DNA from: Vibrio ichthyoenteri ATCC 700023
GTDB taxonomy: Bacteria; Pseudomonadota; Gammaproteobacteria; Enterobacterales; Vibrionaceae
Length of the DNA: 33,861 nucleotides
Direction of reading: 5' to 3'
Assembly (NCBI RefSeq): GCF_000222605.1
Contig: NZ_AFWF01000026.1
Coordinates: forward strand, 1-33,861
Under the pieces are notes generated by a model, which saw only the letters and a program-made list of their open reading frames with translations, was not told the origin of the DNA and ran no database searches. Shown here piece after piece: positions 8,561 through 21,963 of this stretch. How positions within the stretch are numbered: position 1 is the stretch's first letter; each line of letters opens with the position of its first letter. Made by a program: the position numbers and the translations under genes.

Positions 8561-9772
8561 ATGAAACGAGTCGTAATCACCGGTATGGGTATTGTTTCAA
8601 GTATCGGTAACAACGTCGAAGAAGTTTTATCGTCTCTAAAAGCGGGTAAATCTGGCATCACTGCTTCAGAGCAGTTCAAAGAAAAAGGTCTACGTTCACA
8701 AGTATGGGGTGATCTTAAAATCAACCCAGCAGAGCATATTGATCGTAAGCAGATGCGCTTTATGGGTGATGCGGCGGCTTATGCATACCTATCAATGCAG
8801 CAAGCAATTGAAGACGCAGGTTTGGCAGAAGACCAAGTGTCTAACGACCGCACTGGTATCGTTGCCGGTTCTGGTGGTGCTTCATCACTAAACCAAGCAG
8901 CAGCTGTTGATATCCTGCGTGAGAAAGGCGTAAAGCGCGTGGGTCCTTACATGGTACCTCGTACTATGTCTTCAACGGTTTCAGCTTGTCTAGCAACCCC
9001 ATTTAAAATTCGTGGCGTGAACTACTCAATGAGTTCTGCGTGTGCAACATCGGCACACTGTATTGGTCACGCAATGGAGCTTATCCAATTAGGTAAGCAA
9101 GACATCGTATTTGCAGGTGGTGGTGAAGAATTGGATTGGACATTAACCATGATGTTCGATGCGATGGGTGCACTATCAACGAAGTACAACGAAACACCTG
9201 AGAAAGCGTCTCGTACTTACGATGCAGATCGTGATGGCTTCGTTATCTCTGGTGGCGGCGGCATGATGGTTATCGAAGAGCTTGAGCATGCATTGGCTCG
9301 TGGCGCGAAAATCTATGGCGAAATCGTTGGTTACGGCGCAACATCAGATGGCTACGACATGGTAGCACCATCAGGTGAAGGTGCAGTACGTTGCATGAAT
9401 ATGGCGATGGCAGCGGTTGATGGTGTTGATTACGTGAACACTCACGGTACCTCAACGCCAGTCGGTGACGTAAAAGAGCTTGGCGCTATCCAGCAAGTAT
9501 TTGGTGGCAACAGCCCAGCAATTTCTGCAACCAAAGCAATGACAGGTCATGCACTTGGTGCTGCTGGTGTGCACGAAGCGATTTACTCAACACTGATGCT
9601 TCACAACAACTTTATTGCGCCAAGTATTAACGTTGATAACCTTGATGAAGCGGCTGCAGGCCTAGATATCGTAACAGAAATGCGTGAAGCAGAGCTGACT
9701 ACTGTGATGTCAAACAGCTTTGGTTTTGGCGGCACAAACGCAACGCTTGTGATTAAAAAGTACCAAGGTTAA
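8561..9772 (+). CDS. fabB: 3-oxoacyl-ACP synthase I FabB
   Basis: The 403-residue beta-ketoacyl-ACP synthase I condenses malonyl-ACP with acyl-ACP in type II fatty-acid synthesis and is needed for elongating unsaturated chains. The Cys-His-His triad is visible: Cys161 in SSACATSAH, His295 in NTHGTSTP and His330 in [10 protein letters not shown]. The glycine-rich C-terminal loop [11 protein letters not shown] is intact. The frame is open from 8540, but I start at 8561 ([18 protein letters not shown]) because it matches E. coli FabB and has an AGGA element 8-9 nt upstream. Codon use looks like that of a highly expressed gene. The stop codon is also the first part of a large palindrome, and the 3' UTR appears to contain a small RNA. 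Confidence 0.98.
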   Translation: MKRVVITGMGIVSSIGNNVEEVLSSLKAGKSGITASEQFKEKGLRSQVWGDLKINPAEHIDRKQMRFMGDAAAYAYLSMQQAIEDAGLAEDQVSNDRTGIVAGSGGASSLNQAAAVDILREKGVKRVGPYMVPRTMSSTVSACLATPFKIRGVNYSMSSACATSAHCIGHAMELIQLGKQDIVFAGGGEELDWTLTMMFDAMGALSTKYNETPEKASRTYDADRDGFVISGGGGMMVIEELEHALARGAKIYGEIVGYGATSDGYDMVAPSGEGAVRCMNMAMAAVDGVDYVNTHGTSTPVGDVKELGAIQQVFGGNSPAISATKAMTGHALGAAGVHEAIYSTLMLHNNFIAPSINVDNLDEAAAGLDIVTEMREAELTTVMSNSFGFGGTNATLVIKKYQG

Positions 9773-9841
9773 TACCAATCAACATAAGTTTTTGGTCATT
9801 CTTGCACAAATTTCTGACCACTTACTTATTCTGATTGGTAT
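9772..9841. repeat. 70-nt imperfect palindrome at the fabB stop
   Basis: Two 27-nt arms (9772-9798 and 9815-9841) pair at about 22 positions around a 16-nt loop. The tips are perfect 10-bp inverted repeats (ataccaatca and tgattggtat), and the inner ends tggtca/tgacca also pair. The left tip overlaps the fabB TAA. No T run follows, so it is not a simple terminator. It has the look of a small dispersed palindromic element and may protect the fabB mRNA or set up 3' UTR processing. Confidence 0.75.
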
Positions 9842-9927
9842 GACTGAATCTGCCCGCCAGCGTAGTTGGCATGGCAGCACAGTTTCCAGAGCTTGACTTA
9901 GGTAATGCTTAAGTCGAACAGACGCAG

Positions 9928-10003
9928 ATTTTGGCTCATGGAGAGCGAGTCAAATTCCTTTTGTTCTGGATCTTACCGGCCTCAATTGAGGCCGGTTTTT
10001 TAT
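9928..10003 (+). ncRNA. farS: Putative FarS-like small RNA from the fabB 3' UTR
   Basis: In Vibrio cholerae a small RNA called FarS is released by RNase E from the 3' UTR of fabB mRNA and represses fadE, linking fatty-acid synthesis to degradation. This window has the expected layout: fabB, a structured 3' UTR and a strong terminator about 200 nt after the stop. An RNase E-like site (CAG before AUUUU, cut between 9927 and 9928) would leave about 76 nt. That product has an unpaired pyrimidine-rich middle (around 9950-9968) as a possible seed and ends in the terminator. The 5' end is inferred from the cleavage consensus. I cannot compare it with the V. cholerae sequence, so identity rests on position and architecture. 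Confidence 0.55.
9976..10001 (+). terminator. Terminator of fabB and its 3' UTR RNA
   Basis: A perfect 8-bp stem (ccggcctc at 9976-9983, gaggccgg at 9988-9995) with loop aatt is followed by six T. This is the kind of strong terminator found at the end of Hfq-dependent small RNAs. Confidence 0.92.
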
Positions 10004-10178
10004 TTACGAATAACGTCAATACGCTCGCAGTATCCCGCTATAATCAACCACTTCATTAATCTCATACTGATTGTTTTTCTATCATCACTAGGTGTACATA
10101 TAGTGAGGAGAGCTGGTATAACACAGTTCAAGATAGAAAATCTTTGCCAACTCATTCTCAACCGACGAACGTACGCAG

Positions 10179-11315
10179 ATGAAAAAAATTCTCATAGATG
10201 AAAACATGCCTTACGCTGAGGCGCTTTTTAGCCAACTTGGCGAAGTAATTTTAAAGCCGGGACGCAACCTCACTGCAGAGGATTTAATTGATGTTGATGC
10301 ATTGATGATTCGTTCTGTGACCAAAGTGAATGCTGAATTAATCGCCCAAGCCAATAAGCTAAAATTTGTGGGTACAGCCACCGCAGGTATGGACCATGTT
10401 GATCAGGCTTTGATGCAAGAAAAAGGCATCTTTTTCACTGCCGCACCGGGTTGTAACAAGGTGGGTGTCGCGGAGTACGTCTTTAGCGTCATGATGGTAC
10501 TTGCCCAGCAAGAGGGGTTCTCGGTCTTTGATAAAACGGTTGGTATTATCGGCGCAGGCCAAGTGGGCAGTTATTTACAGCAATGCTTAGAAGGGATTGG
10601 CATTAAAGTGCTAATCAATGATCCGCCCAAGCAGCGAGCTGGAGACACACGTCAGTTTACTGAATTGGATGAGCTGCTAGAGCGTGCCGATATTATCAGC
10701 CTACATACGCCAATTACCCGTGAAGGGGATGATGCTACTCATCACCTGATTGATGAGCAGGTGTTGAATACGTTACGTGGTGACCAAATTTTAATCAACG
10801 CAGCACGCGGTCCAGTGGTTGATAACCAAGCGCTTAAACAGCGTTTGGCGAAAAAAGATGGTTTTACTGCAGCACTAGACGTGTTTGAGTTTGAACCAGA
10901 CGTTGATATGGCCCTTCTTCCTCTGTTAGCATTCGCCACCCCGCATGTTGCAGGCTATGGTTTAGAAGGTAAGGCACGCGGAACAACGATGATTTTTAAT
11001 AGCTACTGTGAGTATTTGGCGCAACCATTGGTGGCCACTGCACAAGAGCTATTGCCAGTCGCGCCGATTCCGCAATTAACGTTAGATCGTTGTTGGGATG
11101 AAGCGACGCTGCACAATTTAACGCAAATCATCTATGATGTGCGCAAAGACGACGCGCTATTTCGCCGTCAGATCCATCAGCCAGGCGCTTTTGATCAAAT
11201 GCGCAAGACGTATTGGGATCGTCGTGAATATGGCGCTGTAAAGTTAGTCGGTGATTCAGAGTGTAATTTGGCACCGCTAGCGAAATTAGGTTTTCAAGTT
11301 GAGGTAATTAAATGA
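10179..11315 (+). CDS. pdxB: Erythronate-4-phosphate dehydrogenase PdxB
   Basis: The 378-residue protein has exactly the length of E. coli PdxB. It oxidises 4-phospho-D-erythronate to 2-oxo-3-hydroxy-4-phosphobutanoate in the DXP-dependent pathway to pyridoxal phosphate. It belongs to the D-2-hydroxyacid dehydrogenases: the NAD-binding motif [10 protein letters not shown] is at residues 122-131, and the catalytic Arg210 (AARGPVVDN), Glu239 (EFEPDV) and His256 (TPHVAGY) are present. The C-terminal 90 residues are the PdxB dimerisation domain ([11 protein letters not shown]). The start fits the family N-terminus ([14 protein letters not shown]). Its TGA overlaps the asd start by 4 nt (ATGA), so the two genes are translationally coupled. 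Confidence 0.97.
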   Translation: MKKILIDENMPYAEALFSQLGEVILKPGRNLTAEDLIDVDALMIRSVTKVNAELIAQANKLKFVGTATAGMDHVDQALMQEKGIFFTAAPGCNKVGVAEYVFSVMMVLAQQEGFSVFDKTVGIIGAGQVGSYLQQCLEGIGIKVLINDPPKQRAGDTRQFTELDELLERADIISLHTPITREGDDATHHLIDEQVLNTLRGDQILINAARGPVVDNQALKQRLAKKDGFTAALDVFEFEPDVDMALLPLLAFATPHVAGYGLEGKARGTTMIFNSYCEYLAQPLVATAQELLPVAPIPQLTLDRCWDEATLHNLTQIIYDVRKDDALFRRQIHQPGAFDQMRKTYWDRREYGAVKLVGDSECNLAPLAKLGFQVEVIK

Positions 11316-12325
11316 GCCAACAATATAACGTGGCCGTTTTTGGTGCGACAGGCGCTGTCGGTGAAACCATTTTAGAAGTACTGCAAGAACGTAAATTCCC
11401 TGTAGGTAACATCTACCTATTGGCGAGTGAGCGCAGTGAAGGCAAAACCAGTCGCTTCAATGGTAAAACTGTACGCGTAGAAAATGTGGCAGATTTTGAT
11501 TGGTCTCAAGTACACATTGCACTGTTTTCAGCGGGTGCTGAGCAATCAGCGAAGTGGGCGCCAGTGGCGGCAGAAGAGGGCGTTGTAGTTATCGATAACA
11601 CCTCACAGTTCCGCTATGAATACGATGTTCCACTGGTTGTGCCAGAAGTGAACCCAGAGGCGATCGCTGAGTTTCGTAACCGTAACATCATCGCTAACCC
11701 GAATTGTTCAACGATTCAAATGGTCGTTGCGCTGAAACCAATTCAAGATGCTGTGGGTATTGAACGTATCAACGTTTCAACGTACCAATCAGTATCTGGT
11801 GCAGGTAAAGCAGGTATCGATGAGTTAGCGGGTCAAACAGCTCGGCTACTAAACGGCGTTCCAGCTGAAAGTGAGCACTTCCCTCAGCAGATCGCGTTTA
11901 ACTGTATTCCGCAAATCGATCAAATGACGGAAAACGGTTATACCCGTGAAGAAATGAAGATGGTGTGGGAAACGCAAAAAATCTTCAATGACCCAGGTAT
12001 TACCGTTAACCCAACGTGTGTTCGCGTACCGGTTTTTTACGGTCATGCTGAATCACTTCATGTTGAAACTTGTGCGCCAATTGATGCTCAAGATGTTATC
12101 CAATTATTGGAAAATACCGAAGGTGTCGAAGTATTCCAAGGCGATGACTTCCCGACACAAGTACGTGACGCAGGCGGCAAAGACCATGTCATGGTTGGCC
12201 GAATCCGTAATGATATTAGCCACCATAGTGGCATCAACTTATGGGTTGTTGCAGATAACGTACGTAAAGGCGCAGCAACAAATGCAATTCAAATTGCTGA
12301 AGTGTTGATTCGCGATTACTACTGA
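11312..12325 (+). CDS. asd: Aspartate-semialdehyde dehydrogenase
   Basis: The 337-residue enzyme reduces aspartyl phosphate to aspartate semialdehyde, the branch point to lysine, diaminopimelate, threonine and methionine. The NADP loop is FGATGAVGE (residues 10-18). The catalytic nucleophile is Cys132 in NPNCSTIQ, and the active-site region [13 protein letters not shown] contains the expected His245. Both are intact, so this is a working enzyme and not an Usg-like relative that has lost the cysteine. V. cholerae carries two ASADH paralogues, and the position behind pdxB fits the second one. It shares an mRNA with pdxB through a 4-nt overlap and ends at a strong terminator. Whether this genome has another asd cannot be seen here. 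Confidence 0.95.
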   Translation: MSQQYNVAVFGATGAVGETILEVLQERKFPVGNIYLLASERSEGKTSRFNGKTVRVENVADFDWSQVHIALFSAGAEQSAKWAPVAAEEGVVVIDNTSQFRYEYDVPLVVPEVNPEAIAEFRNRNIIANPNCSTIQMVVALKPIQDAVGIERINVSTYQSVSGAGKAGIDELAGQTARLLNGVPAESEHFPQQIAFNCIPQIDQMTENGYTREEMKMVWETQKIFNDPGITVNPTCVRVPVFYGHAESLHVETCAPIDAQDVIQLLENTEGVEVFQGDDFPTQVRDAGGKDHVMVGRIRNDISHHSGINLWVVADNVRKGAATNAIQIAEVLIRDYY

Positions 12326-12355
12326 TCATCGTTTAGCCAGTCAGTGATACTATTC

Positions 12356-12385
12356 AAAAGCCCTGCGTTTTCGCGGGGCTTTTTT
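12356..12385 (+). terminator. Terminator of pdxB-asd
   Basis: A 9-bp stem with one G-T pair (agccctgcg at 12359-12367, cgcggggct at 12372-12380) and a tttt loop is followed by a T run to 12385. Confidence 0.88.
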
Positions 12386-12535
12386 AATCAATCCTGAAAA
12401 AAATGTGTGAGATTAATGCGATTATTAAGCTAGGGACACATTTTTTGCCACTACGGCTATAGTTTTGCCCTCATGATCCGATATATTTAGCAGATCACTA
12501 AATTTATTTTCCATCAGCACCTAACTGAGCCATAT

Positions 12536-17440
<4,905 letters not shown>

Positions 17441-17447
17441 AATATAA

Positions 17448-17473
17448 AAGGGGCGTAAGCCCCTTAATTTTTT
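17448..17473 (+). terminator. Terminator of hubP
   Basis: A 7-bp stem (aaggggc at 17448-17454, gcccctt at 17459-17465) with a gtaa loop is followed by aa and six or more T. Confidence 0.82.
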
Positions 17474-17530
17474 CATGATTTAAATGAAGAGTGCTCAGGG
17501 TATTTTTCAGTGAACTTTCTCTAGCTCCAC

Positions 17531-17558
17531 TTGAAGCCATGGTCAGTTTCGCTATACT
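17531..17558 (+). promoter_or_regulatory. Probable promoter of truA
   Basis: TTGAAG (17531-17536) and TATACT (17553-17558) are separated by 16 nt, close to the sigma-70 consensus. The pair lies between the hubP terminator and the truA start, giving a leader of about 23 nt. Confidence 0.5.
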
Positions 17559-17587
17559 GCCCGACCCATATTGTAAGAGAGTCCAAG

Positions 17588-18382
17588 ATGAGAATCGCTT
17601 TAGGTATTGAGTATGATGGCACTCACTACTTTGGCTGGCAGCGCCAAAGAGAAGTTCAAAGCGTGCAAGAAAAACTTGAGCGTGCATTAACTTTAGTCGC
17701 CAATCATCCTATAGAAGTGCAGTGTGCGGGTCGTACCGATGCGGGTGTACACGGTACTGGTCAAGTTGTGCACTTTGATACGACAGCAAGTCGAAAAATG
17801 GTAGCTTGGACTATGGGTGCAAACGCCAATTTGCCAAAAGACATTGCGGTTCGTTGGGCAAAAGAAGTGCCGGATGAGTTTCATGCTCGTTTTGACGCCA
17901 CTGCTCGCCGCTACCGCTACATTATCTTTAACAGTAAGTTGCGCCCGGGCATTTTACAATCAGGTGTCAGTCACTACCATGGTGAGTTGGACGAAGTCAA
18001 AATGCAGCAGGCGGGGCAATATTTACTCGGTGAGAATGATTTTACCTCTTTCCGTGCCATTCATTGTCAATCACGTACCCCTTGGCGCAATCTTATTCAT
18101 TTGAATGTGACTCGTCATGGCCAGTATGTGGTGATTGATATCAAAGCGAATGCCTTTGTCCACCATATGGTACGTAATATTACGGGCAGTTTGCTGTGTG
18201 TCGGCCGTGGTGAGCAAGAACCCGAATGGATCGATCGGCTACTCAAGGCAAAAGACCGCAAATTAGCCGGTGCGACGGCGAAAGCTGAAGGGCTCTATTT
18301 GGTTGATGTTGATTACCCAGCCGAACTTGAGTTACCAAGAGCACCGATCGGTCCGCTGTTTTTGCCAGATAATTTGAACTAA
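17588..18382 (+). CDS. truA: tRNA pseudouridine(38-40) synthase TruA
   Basis: The 264-residue protein converts uridines 38, 39 and 40 of the tRNA anticodon arm to pseudouridine. The catalytic aspartate is Asp51 in [17 protein letters not shown], the TruA signature. The second conserved region, ARRYRYII, and the C-terminal [11 protein letters not shown] are also present. The frame is open from a TTG at 17531, but I start at 17588 ([18 protein letters not shown]) because this is the family N-terminus and an AAGAGAG element lies about 7 nt upstream. The longer form would place translation inside the promoter boxes. E. coli TruA has 270 residues, so the length fits. Confidence 0.96.
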   Translation: MRIALGIEYDGTHYFGWQRQREVQSVQEKLERALTLVANHPIEVQCAGRTDAGVHGTGQVVHFDTTASRKMVAWTMGANANLPKDIAVRWAKEVPDEFHARFDATARRYRYIIFNSKLRPGILQSGVSHYHGELDEVKMQQAGQYLLGENDFTSFRAIHCQSRTPWRNLIHLNVTRHGQYVVIDIKANAFVHHMVRNITGSLLCVGRGEQEPEWIDRLLKAKDRKLAGATAKAEGLYLVDVDYPAELELPRAPIGPLFLPDNLN

Positions 18383-18601
18383 ATCATGCTAATTTGTTCA
18401 TATTGAATAGAAATTATGATTTAGTAGTTCATTGAGAGACGCTATGTGACGAGAGAATAGAGCATCCGCTTGAGCTAGCAAAAATAGGTACAACCAGTTT
18501 TTTGTCTACACTTGGCATTTTATATGCTTTAATCCTCACGCATAAATTCAGTTTTTATATCTTTTGCATGGCGCGAAAGAGTGATAGAGAAAAGGTCTTC
18601 C

Positions 18602-19528
18602 ATGAGTTGGCTTGAAAAGATTTTAGAAAAAAGCAATATCGTTAGTTCACGTAAAGCATCGATCCCTGAAGGGGTATGGACTAAATGTACATCATGTGAA
18701 CAGGTGCTTTACCATGCTGAGCTAGAGCGTAACCTAGAAGTATGTCCGAAATGTGACCATCATATGCGTATGAAGGCACGTCGTCGTTTGGAAACATTCC
18801 TAGATGAGACTAACCGCGTTGAATTAGCCAATGAACTGGAGCCACAAGATAAGCTAAAGTTCAAAGATTCAAAGCGCTATAAAGACCGTCTTTCTGCTGC
18901 GCAAAAAGCCAGCGGTGAAAAAGACGCGCTGGTTGTAATGCAAGGCGAAGTAATCGGAATCCCGGTTGTTGCTTGTGCGTTTGAATTCTCTTTCATGGGT
19001 GGTTCCATGGGTTCTGTTGTCGGTGCTCGTTTTGTACGTGCAGTGGAAGCAGCGATGGAGAACAACTGCGGTCTAGTGTGTTTCTCAGCTTCTGGCGGAG
19101 CGCGTATGCAAGAGGCGTTGATGTCTCTAATGCAAATGGCGAAAACCAGTGCAGCGCTAGAACGTTTATCGAAGCAAGGTCTGCCTTTTATTTCGGTAAT
19201 GACTGACCCAACCATGGGCGGCGTATCGGCAAGTTTGGCAATGCTCGGAGACATTAATATCGGTGAGCCAAAAGCGCTAATCGGTTTTGCAGGTCGTCGT
19301 GTTATCGAACAAACGGTACGTGAAGATCTTCCAGAAGGTTTCCAACGCAGTGAATTCTTACTTGAGCATGGCGCAATTGACATGATTGTTGACCGTCGTG
19401 AAATGCGTCAACGTGTGAGCAGTTTATTGGCTAAATTAACCAATACAGCCTCACCGTTGGTGGTTTCTGTGGATGATTCTCCACAAGAAGCTGAGTATTC
19501 TGTACCAGAAGCCGATGAAAAAGGGTAA
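18602..19528 (+). CDS. accD: Acetyl-CoA carboxylase carboxyltransferase beta subunit AccD
   Basis: The 308-residue subunit pairs with AccA to transfer CO2 from carboxybiotin to acetyl-CoA, giving malonyl-CoA for fatty-acid synthesis. The N-terminal zinc ribbon has Cys29, Cys32, Cys48 and Cys51 (CTSC, CPKC). The carboxyltransferase core shows [13 protein letters not shown] and [14 protein letters not shown] start at 18602 ([12 protein letters not shown]), matching E. coli AccD, with AAAAGG a few bases upstream; the open frame begins seven codons earlier. The 219 nt after truA hold AT-rich sequence, but I could not pick a convincing promoter. folC follows after 45 nt, and the group accD-folC-dedD is conserved. 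Confidence 0.97.
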   Translation: MSWLEKILEKSNIVSSRKASIPEGVWTKCTSCEQVLYHAELERNLEVCPKCDHHMRMKARRRLETFLDETNRVELANELEPQDKLKFKDSKRYKDRLSAAQKASGEKDALVVMQGEVIGIPVVACAFEFSFMGGSMGSVVGARFVRAVEAAMENNCGLVCFSASGGARMQEALMSLMQMAKTSAALERLSKQGLPFISVMTDPTMGGVSASLAMLGDINIGEPKALIGFAGRRVIEQTVREDLPEGFQRSEFLLEHGAIDMIVDRREMRQRVSSLLAKLTNTASPLVVSVDDSPQEAEYSVPEADEKG

Positions 19529-19573
19529 AGTATCTCACTAACAAACAACCACGGATTTATTGGTTAAAGTTAG

Positions 19574-20839
19574 ATGATTCAATCCCAAATTCCTCAAGCC
19601 ACATCACCACTTGCGATGTGGCTTGATTATTTAGCAGAGCTACACACTTCAGCAATTGATCTGGGTCTCGACCGAGTTCAAGCCGTCGCAAATAAAGCCC
19701 AATTGACCAAACCTGCACCGACGGTTATTACTGTCGCAGGCACTAATGGTAAAGGTTCTACCTGTGCATTAATGGAAGCGATTCTACTTGATGCGGGTTA
19801 CTCGGTTGGCGTCTATAGTTCCCCCCATCTAATCCGTTATAACGAACGTGTTCGTGTTAATGGTATTGATCTTAGTGATGAGAAACATGCTCAAGCATTC
19901 GATTTTATTGAACAGCAGCGTGGCGACATCAGTTTAAGCTTATTCGAATTCGGTACGCTCGCGGCATTGCGCTTATTCCAAACGGAAAAAGTAGATGTGG
20001 TGTTACTGGAAGTCGGTTTAGGTGGTCGTTTAGATGCAACCAATGTGGTTGATCATGACGTCTGTGTGATCACGAGTCTGGCGATTGACCATGTCGATTG
20101 GCTTGGCGACGACATTAATGTGATTGGTTTCGAAAAGGCGGGTATCTTCCGCAGTGAAAAACCAGCGATTTGTGGCCAGCCGAAAGCGCCGGCAACGGTT
20201 GCCGCTCACGCAGATGACATTAATGCCGAGCTATTCCAAGTCGGTATTCAGTATGACTATGCGCTTACCAGCAACAACACGTGGCGCTGGACGCATGGCA
20301 GTTTTCAGCTAGATGACTTGCCATTGCCAAGCCTACCACTACCCAATGCTGCGACGGCATTGATGGCACTGGCGAGTGCGCATTTAGATTTATCAGACGT
20401 TAATATCGTTAATGGTTTGCGCAATGCCTCGTTGCCAGGTCGTATGCAGCTCATTAATCAGGCACCGACCGTGCTATTGGATGTCGCGCATAACCCACAC
20501 TCAGCACAATACCTGGTTGAGCGTTTAGCTCAGCAATTCCCGCAGCAAATCATTCATATGGTTGTGGCGATGCTGCATGACAAAGACATTAAATCAACGC
20601 TTGAGATTTTAGCGCCCGTCGCGACACACTGGTATCCAGCGTCTCTCACTGGCCCTCGAGCCGCGCAAGCAGAAGAATTATGTCGTTATTTAGGTGCAGA
20701 ACAAGCGCAATTTGCCACGCCTGTGGCTGCATTTGAAGCGGCAATGACAAACGCTCACCAGCAAGATGTCATCATCGTGGTGGGATCATTCCACACCGTC
20801 GGTGAAGTGCTTGAATACTGGCAGAGTAAAGGAGAGTAA
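19574..20839 (+). CDS. folC: Bifunctional folylpolyglutamate/dihydrofolate synthase FolC
   Basis: The 421-residue Mur-ligase-type enzyme adds glutamate to dihydropteroate and then extends the polyglutamate tail of tetrahydrofolate, using ATP. The P-loop is TVAGTNGKGST (about residues 53-63). The omega-loop region VYSSPHLIRYNERVRVNG and the conserved LEVGLGGRLDATN follow. The ligase C-domain contains LLDVAHNPHSA. E. coli FolC has 422 residues. The start (MIQSQIPQATSPLAMWLDYL) fits the family, although its ribosome-binding site is weak. The last codons (AAAGGAGAG before the TAA) hold the ribosome-binding site of dedD, whose ATG directly follows the stop. Confidence 0.97.
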   Translation: MIQSQIPQATSPLAMWLDYLAELHTSAIDLGLDRVQAVANKAQLTKPAPTVITVAGTNGKGSTCALMEAILLDAGYSVGVYSSPHLIRYNERVRVNGIDLSDEKHAQAFDFIEQQRGDISLSLFEFGTLAALRLFQTEKVDVVLLEVGLGGRLDATNVVDHDVCVITSLAIDHVDWLGDDINVIGFEKAGIFRSEKPAICGQPKAPATVAAHADDINAELFQVGIQYDYALTSNNTWRWTHGSFQLDDLPLPSLPLPNAATALMALASAHLDLSDVNIVNGLRNASLPGRMQLINQAPTVLLDVAHNPHSAQYLVERLAQQFPQQIIHMVVAMLHDKDIKSTLEILAPVATHWYPASLTGPRAAQAEELCRYLGAEQAQFATPVAAFEAAMTNAHQQDVIIVVGSFHTVGEVLEYWQSKGE

Positions 20840-21376
20840 ATGGCAAGTAAATTTCAAAACCGTCTGGTTGGCACCATCATTTTGGTTTCAATTGGTGTGA
20901 TCGTATTGCCTGATGTATTAGATGGCAAAAAAACGCATTACCAAGAAGAAATCGCCAGCATTCCCATTAAGCCGGAATTACAAAGTGATGTTGAAACCTT
21001 TGAAGTATTGGAACCTGAAGATGATAGTGCCGCCTTGCCGCCGACCCCTGTTGAGGTCGTGGTCGAGGCTGAAGCTCAAGTCGCCGATAAGCCACAGCCC
21101 GTGGTCATAAAGGAAGTACCAGAGCGAAATGAATACCAAGAGAGCGCTTGGATCATTCAATTGATGGCGCTGAAAAACGCTGAGAATGCAGAAAATGTGG
21201 TGAAAGATCTGCAAAAGCGTGGCTATCAGGCGCATACCAAGTTGGATAACAGCTTTACGCGCGTGATTATCGGTCCAGATATTTCCAAAAATAAGCTCGA
21301 GCGCCAAATTAAGGAACTCGAAAAAATCACAGGCTCAAAAGGCCGATTGCTTAAATTTAAACCGTTAAATCCTTAA
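20840..21376 (+). CDS. dedD: SPOR-domain cell-division protein DedD
   Basis: The 178-residue inner-membrane protein has one N-terminal membrane helix (about residues 8-24, LVGTIILVSIGVIVLPDV), a Pro/Glu/Val-rich periplasmic linker (about 30-100) and a C-terminal SPOR domain (about 101-175, SAWIIQLMALKNAENA onward). SPOR domains bind septal peptidoglycan stripped of stem peptides, and DedD in E. coli is a non-essential divisome component. The ATG follows the folC TAA with no gap, and the GGAGAG inside the end of folC is the likely ribosome-binding site, so translation is probably coupled. Its stop codon overlaps the PurR operator of the next operon. Confidence 0.93.
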   Translation: MASKFQNRLVGTIILVSIGVIVLPDVLDGKKTHYQEEIASIPIKPELQSDVETFEVLEPEDDSAALPPTPVEVVVEAEAQVADKPQPVVIKEVPERNEYQESAWIIQLMALKNAENAENVVKDLQKRGYQAHTKLDNSFTRVIIGPDISKNKLERQIKELEKITGSKGRLLKFKPLNP

Positions 21377-21390
21377 GAAAACGTTTGCGT
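21375..21390 (+). promoter_or_regulatory. PurR operator of cvpA-purF
   Basis: The 16-mer aagaaaacgtttgcgt matches the PurR consensus ACGCAAACGTTTGCGT at 14 of 16 positions, with the central AAACGTTTGCGT perfect. It overlaps the dedD stop and the likely -35 of cvpA, a position suited to repression by PurR with hypoxanthine or guanine. Confidence 0.85.
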
Positions 21391-21411
21391 CAGCGTTTTT
21401 TCTGTTAAAAT
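21385..21411 (+). promoter_or_regulatory. Probable promoter of cvpA-purF
   Basis: TAAAAT (21406-21411) is a good -10 box. A weak -35, TTGCGT or TTTGCG, lies 15-16 nt upstream inside the PurR operator. The leader would be about 20 nt. Confidence 0.5.
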
Positions 21412-21438
21412 GCGCGCAAACTGAAATTGTGAATACAC

Positions 21439-21930
21439 ATGAATTGGTTAGATATTATCATTTTGAGCGTGATTGGCCTTTCGGCTTTAATCAGCTTAGT
21501 TCGCGGCTTCGCTAAAGAAGCGTTGTCTTTGGTTATTTGGTTTGGTGCATTTTTTATCGCCAGTCAGTATTACAGTCGTTTGGCGGTTTACTTTACCAAG
21601 ATCGAAGATGAAATGTTTCGTAATGGCGCAGCGATTGCTGCCTTATTTGTTGCCACGCTAATTGTAGGTGCGTTGGTAAACTATGTACTGGGGCAGTTAA
21701 TTCAAAAAACGGGTCTATCTGGTACCGACCGCGTGTTAGGTATCGTATTTGGTGGATTACGAGGAGTATTGATCGTTTCGGCGTTATTATTCTTCATCGA
21801 TACATTCACCACTTTCAATGATAGCGAATGGTGGACAAGCTCGGAGCTAATTCCCCATTTTAGACTCATCATAGAGCCGTTTTTCGAACACCTACAAGCT
21901 TCATCGAGTTTCTTATCTGGCGCGTCGTAG
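21439..21930 (+). CDS. cvpA: CvpA family inner-membrane protein
   Basis: The 163-residue protein has about four membrane helices and the CvpA family pattern: MNWLDIIILSVIGLSALISLVRGFAKEA at the start (shown in part by its RGFxKE signature) and GTDRVLGIVFGGLRGVLIVSALLFF in the second half (key residues G, D, R, G, G, RG). E. coli CvpA has 162 residues. It is required for colicin V production in E. coli and has been tied to envelope stress resistance; the molecular role is not known. It is the first gene of the purF operon under the PurR operator, with purF 33 nt downstream, as in enterobacteria. The ribosome-binding site is weak. Confidence 0.95.
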   Translation: MNWLDIIILSVIGLSALISLVRGFAKEALSLVIWFGAFFIASQYYSRLAVYFTKIEDEMFRNGAAIAALFVATLIVGALVNYVLGQLIQKTGLSGTDRVLGIVFGGLRGVLIVSALLFFIDTFTTFNDSEWWTSSELIPHFRLIIEPFFEHLQASSSFLSGAS

Positions 21931-21963
21931 CGCCAGCCATTATCGCAAATCGAGGGTTAGGAC

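Larger units (their letters stand above)
9842..10178. other. fabB-pdxB intergenic stretch: 3' UTR, terminator and pdxB leader
   Basis: No credible coding region is present; a short open frame beginning at 9905 has no ribosome-binding site and unusual composition. The left part holds a hairpin (gactta/taagtc near 9895-9915), the putative FarS RNA and the fabB terminator. The right part (about 10004-10178) is AT-rich and must contain the pdxB promoter, but I could not fix its boxes. Confidence 0.6.

Noticed and set aside
9905-10201. 98-codon open frame between fabB and pdxB
   Set aside because: It covers a terminator hairpin, has no ribosome-binding site and shows no protein-like pattern.
18383-18601. 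Promoter-like boxes before accD (TTGTCT, TTGGCA, TTTAAT)
   Set aside because: No pair has acceptable spacing, so no promoter was called.
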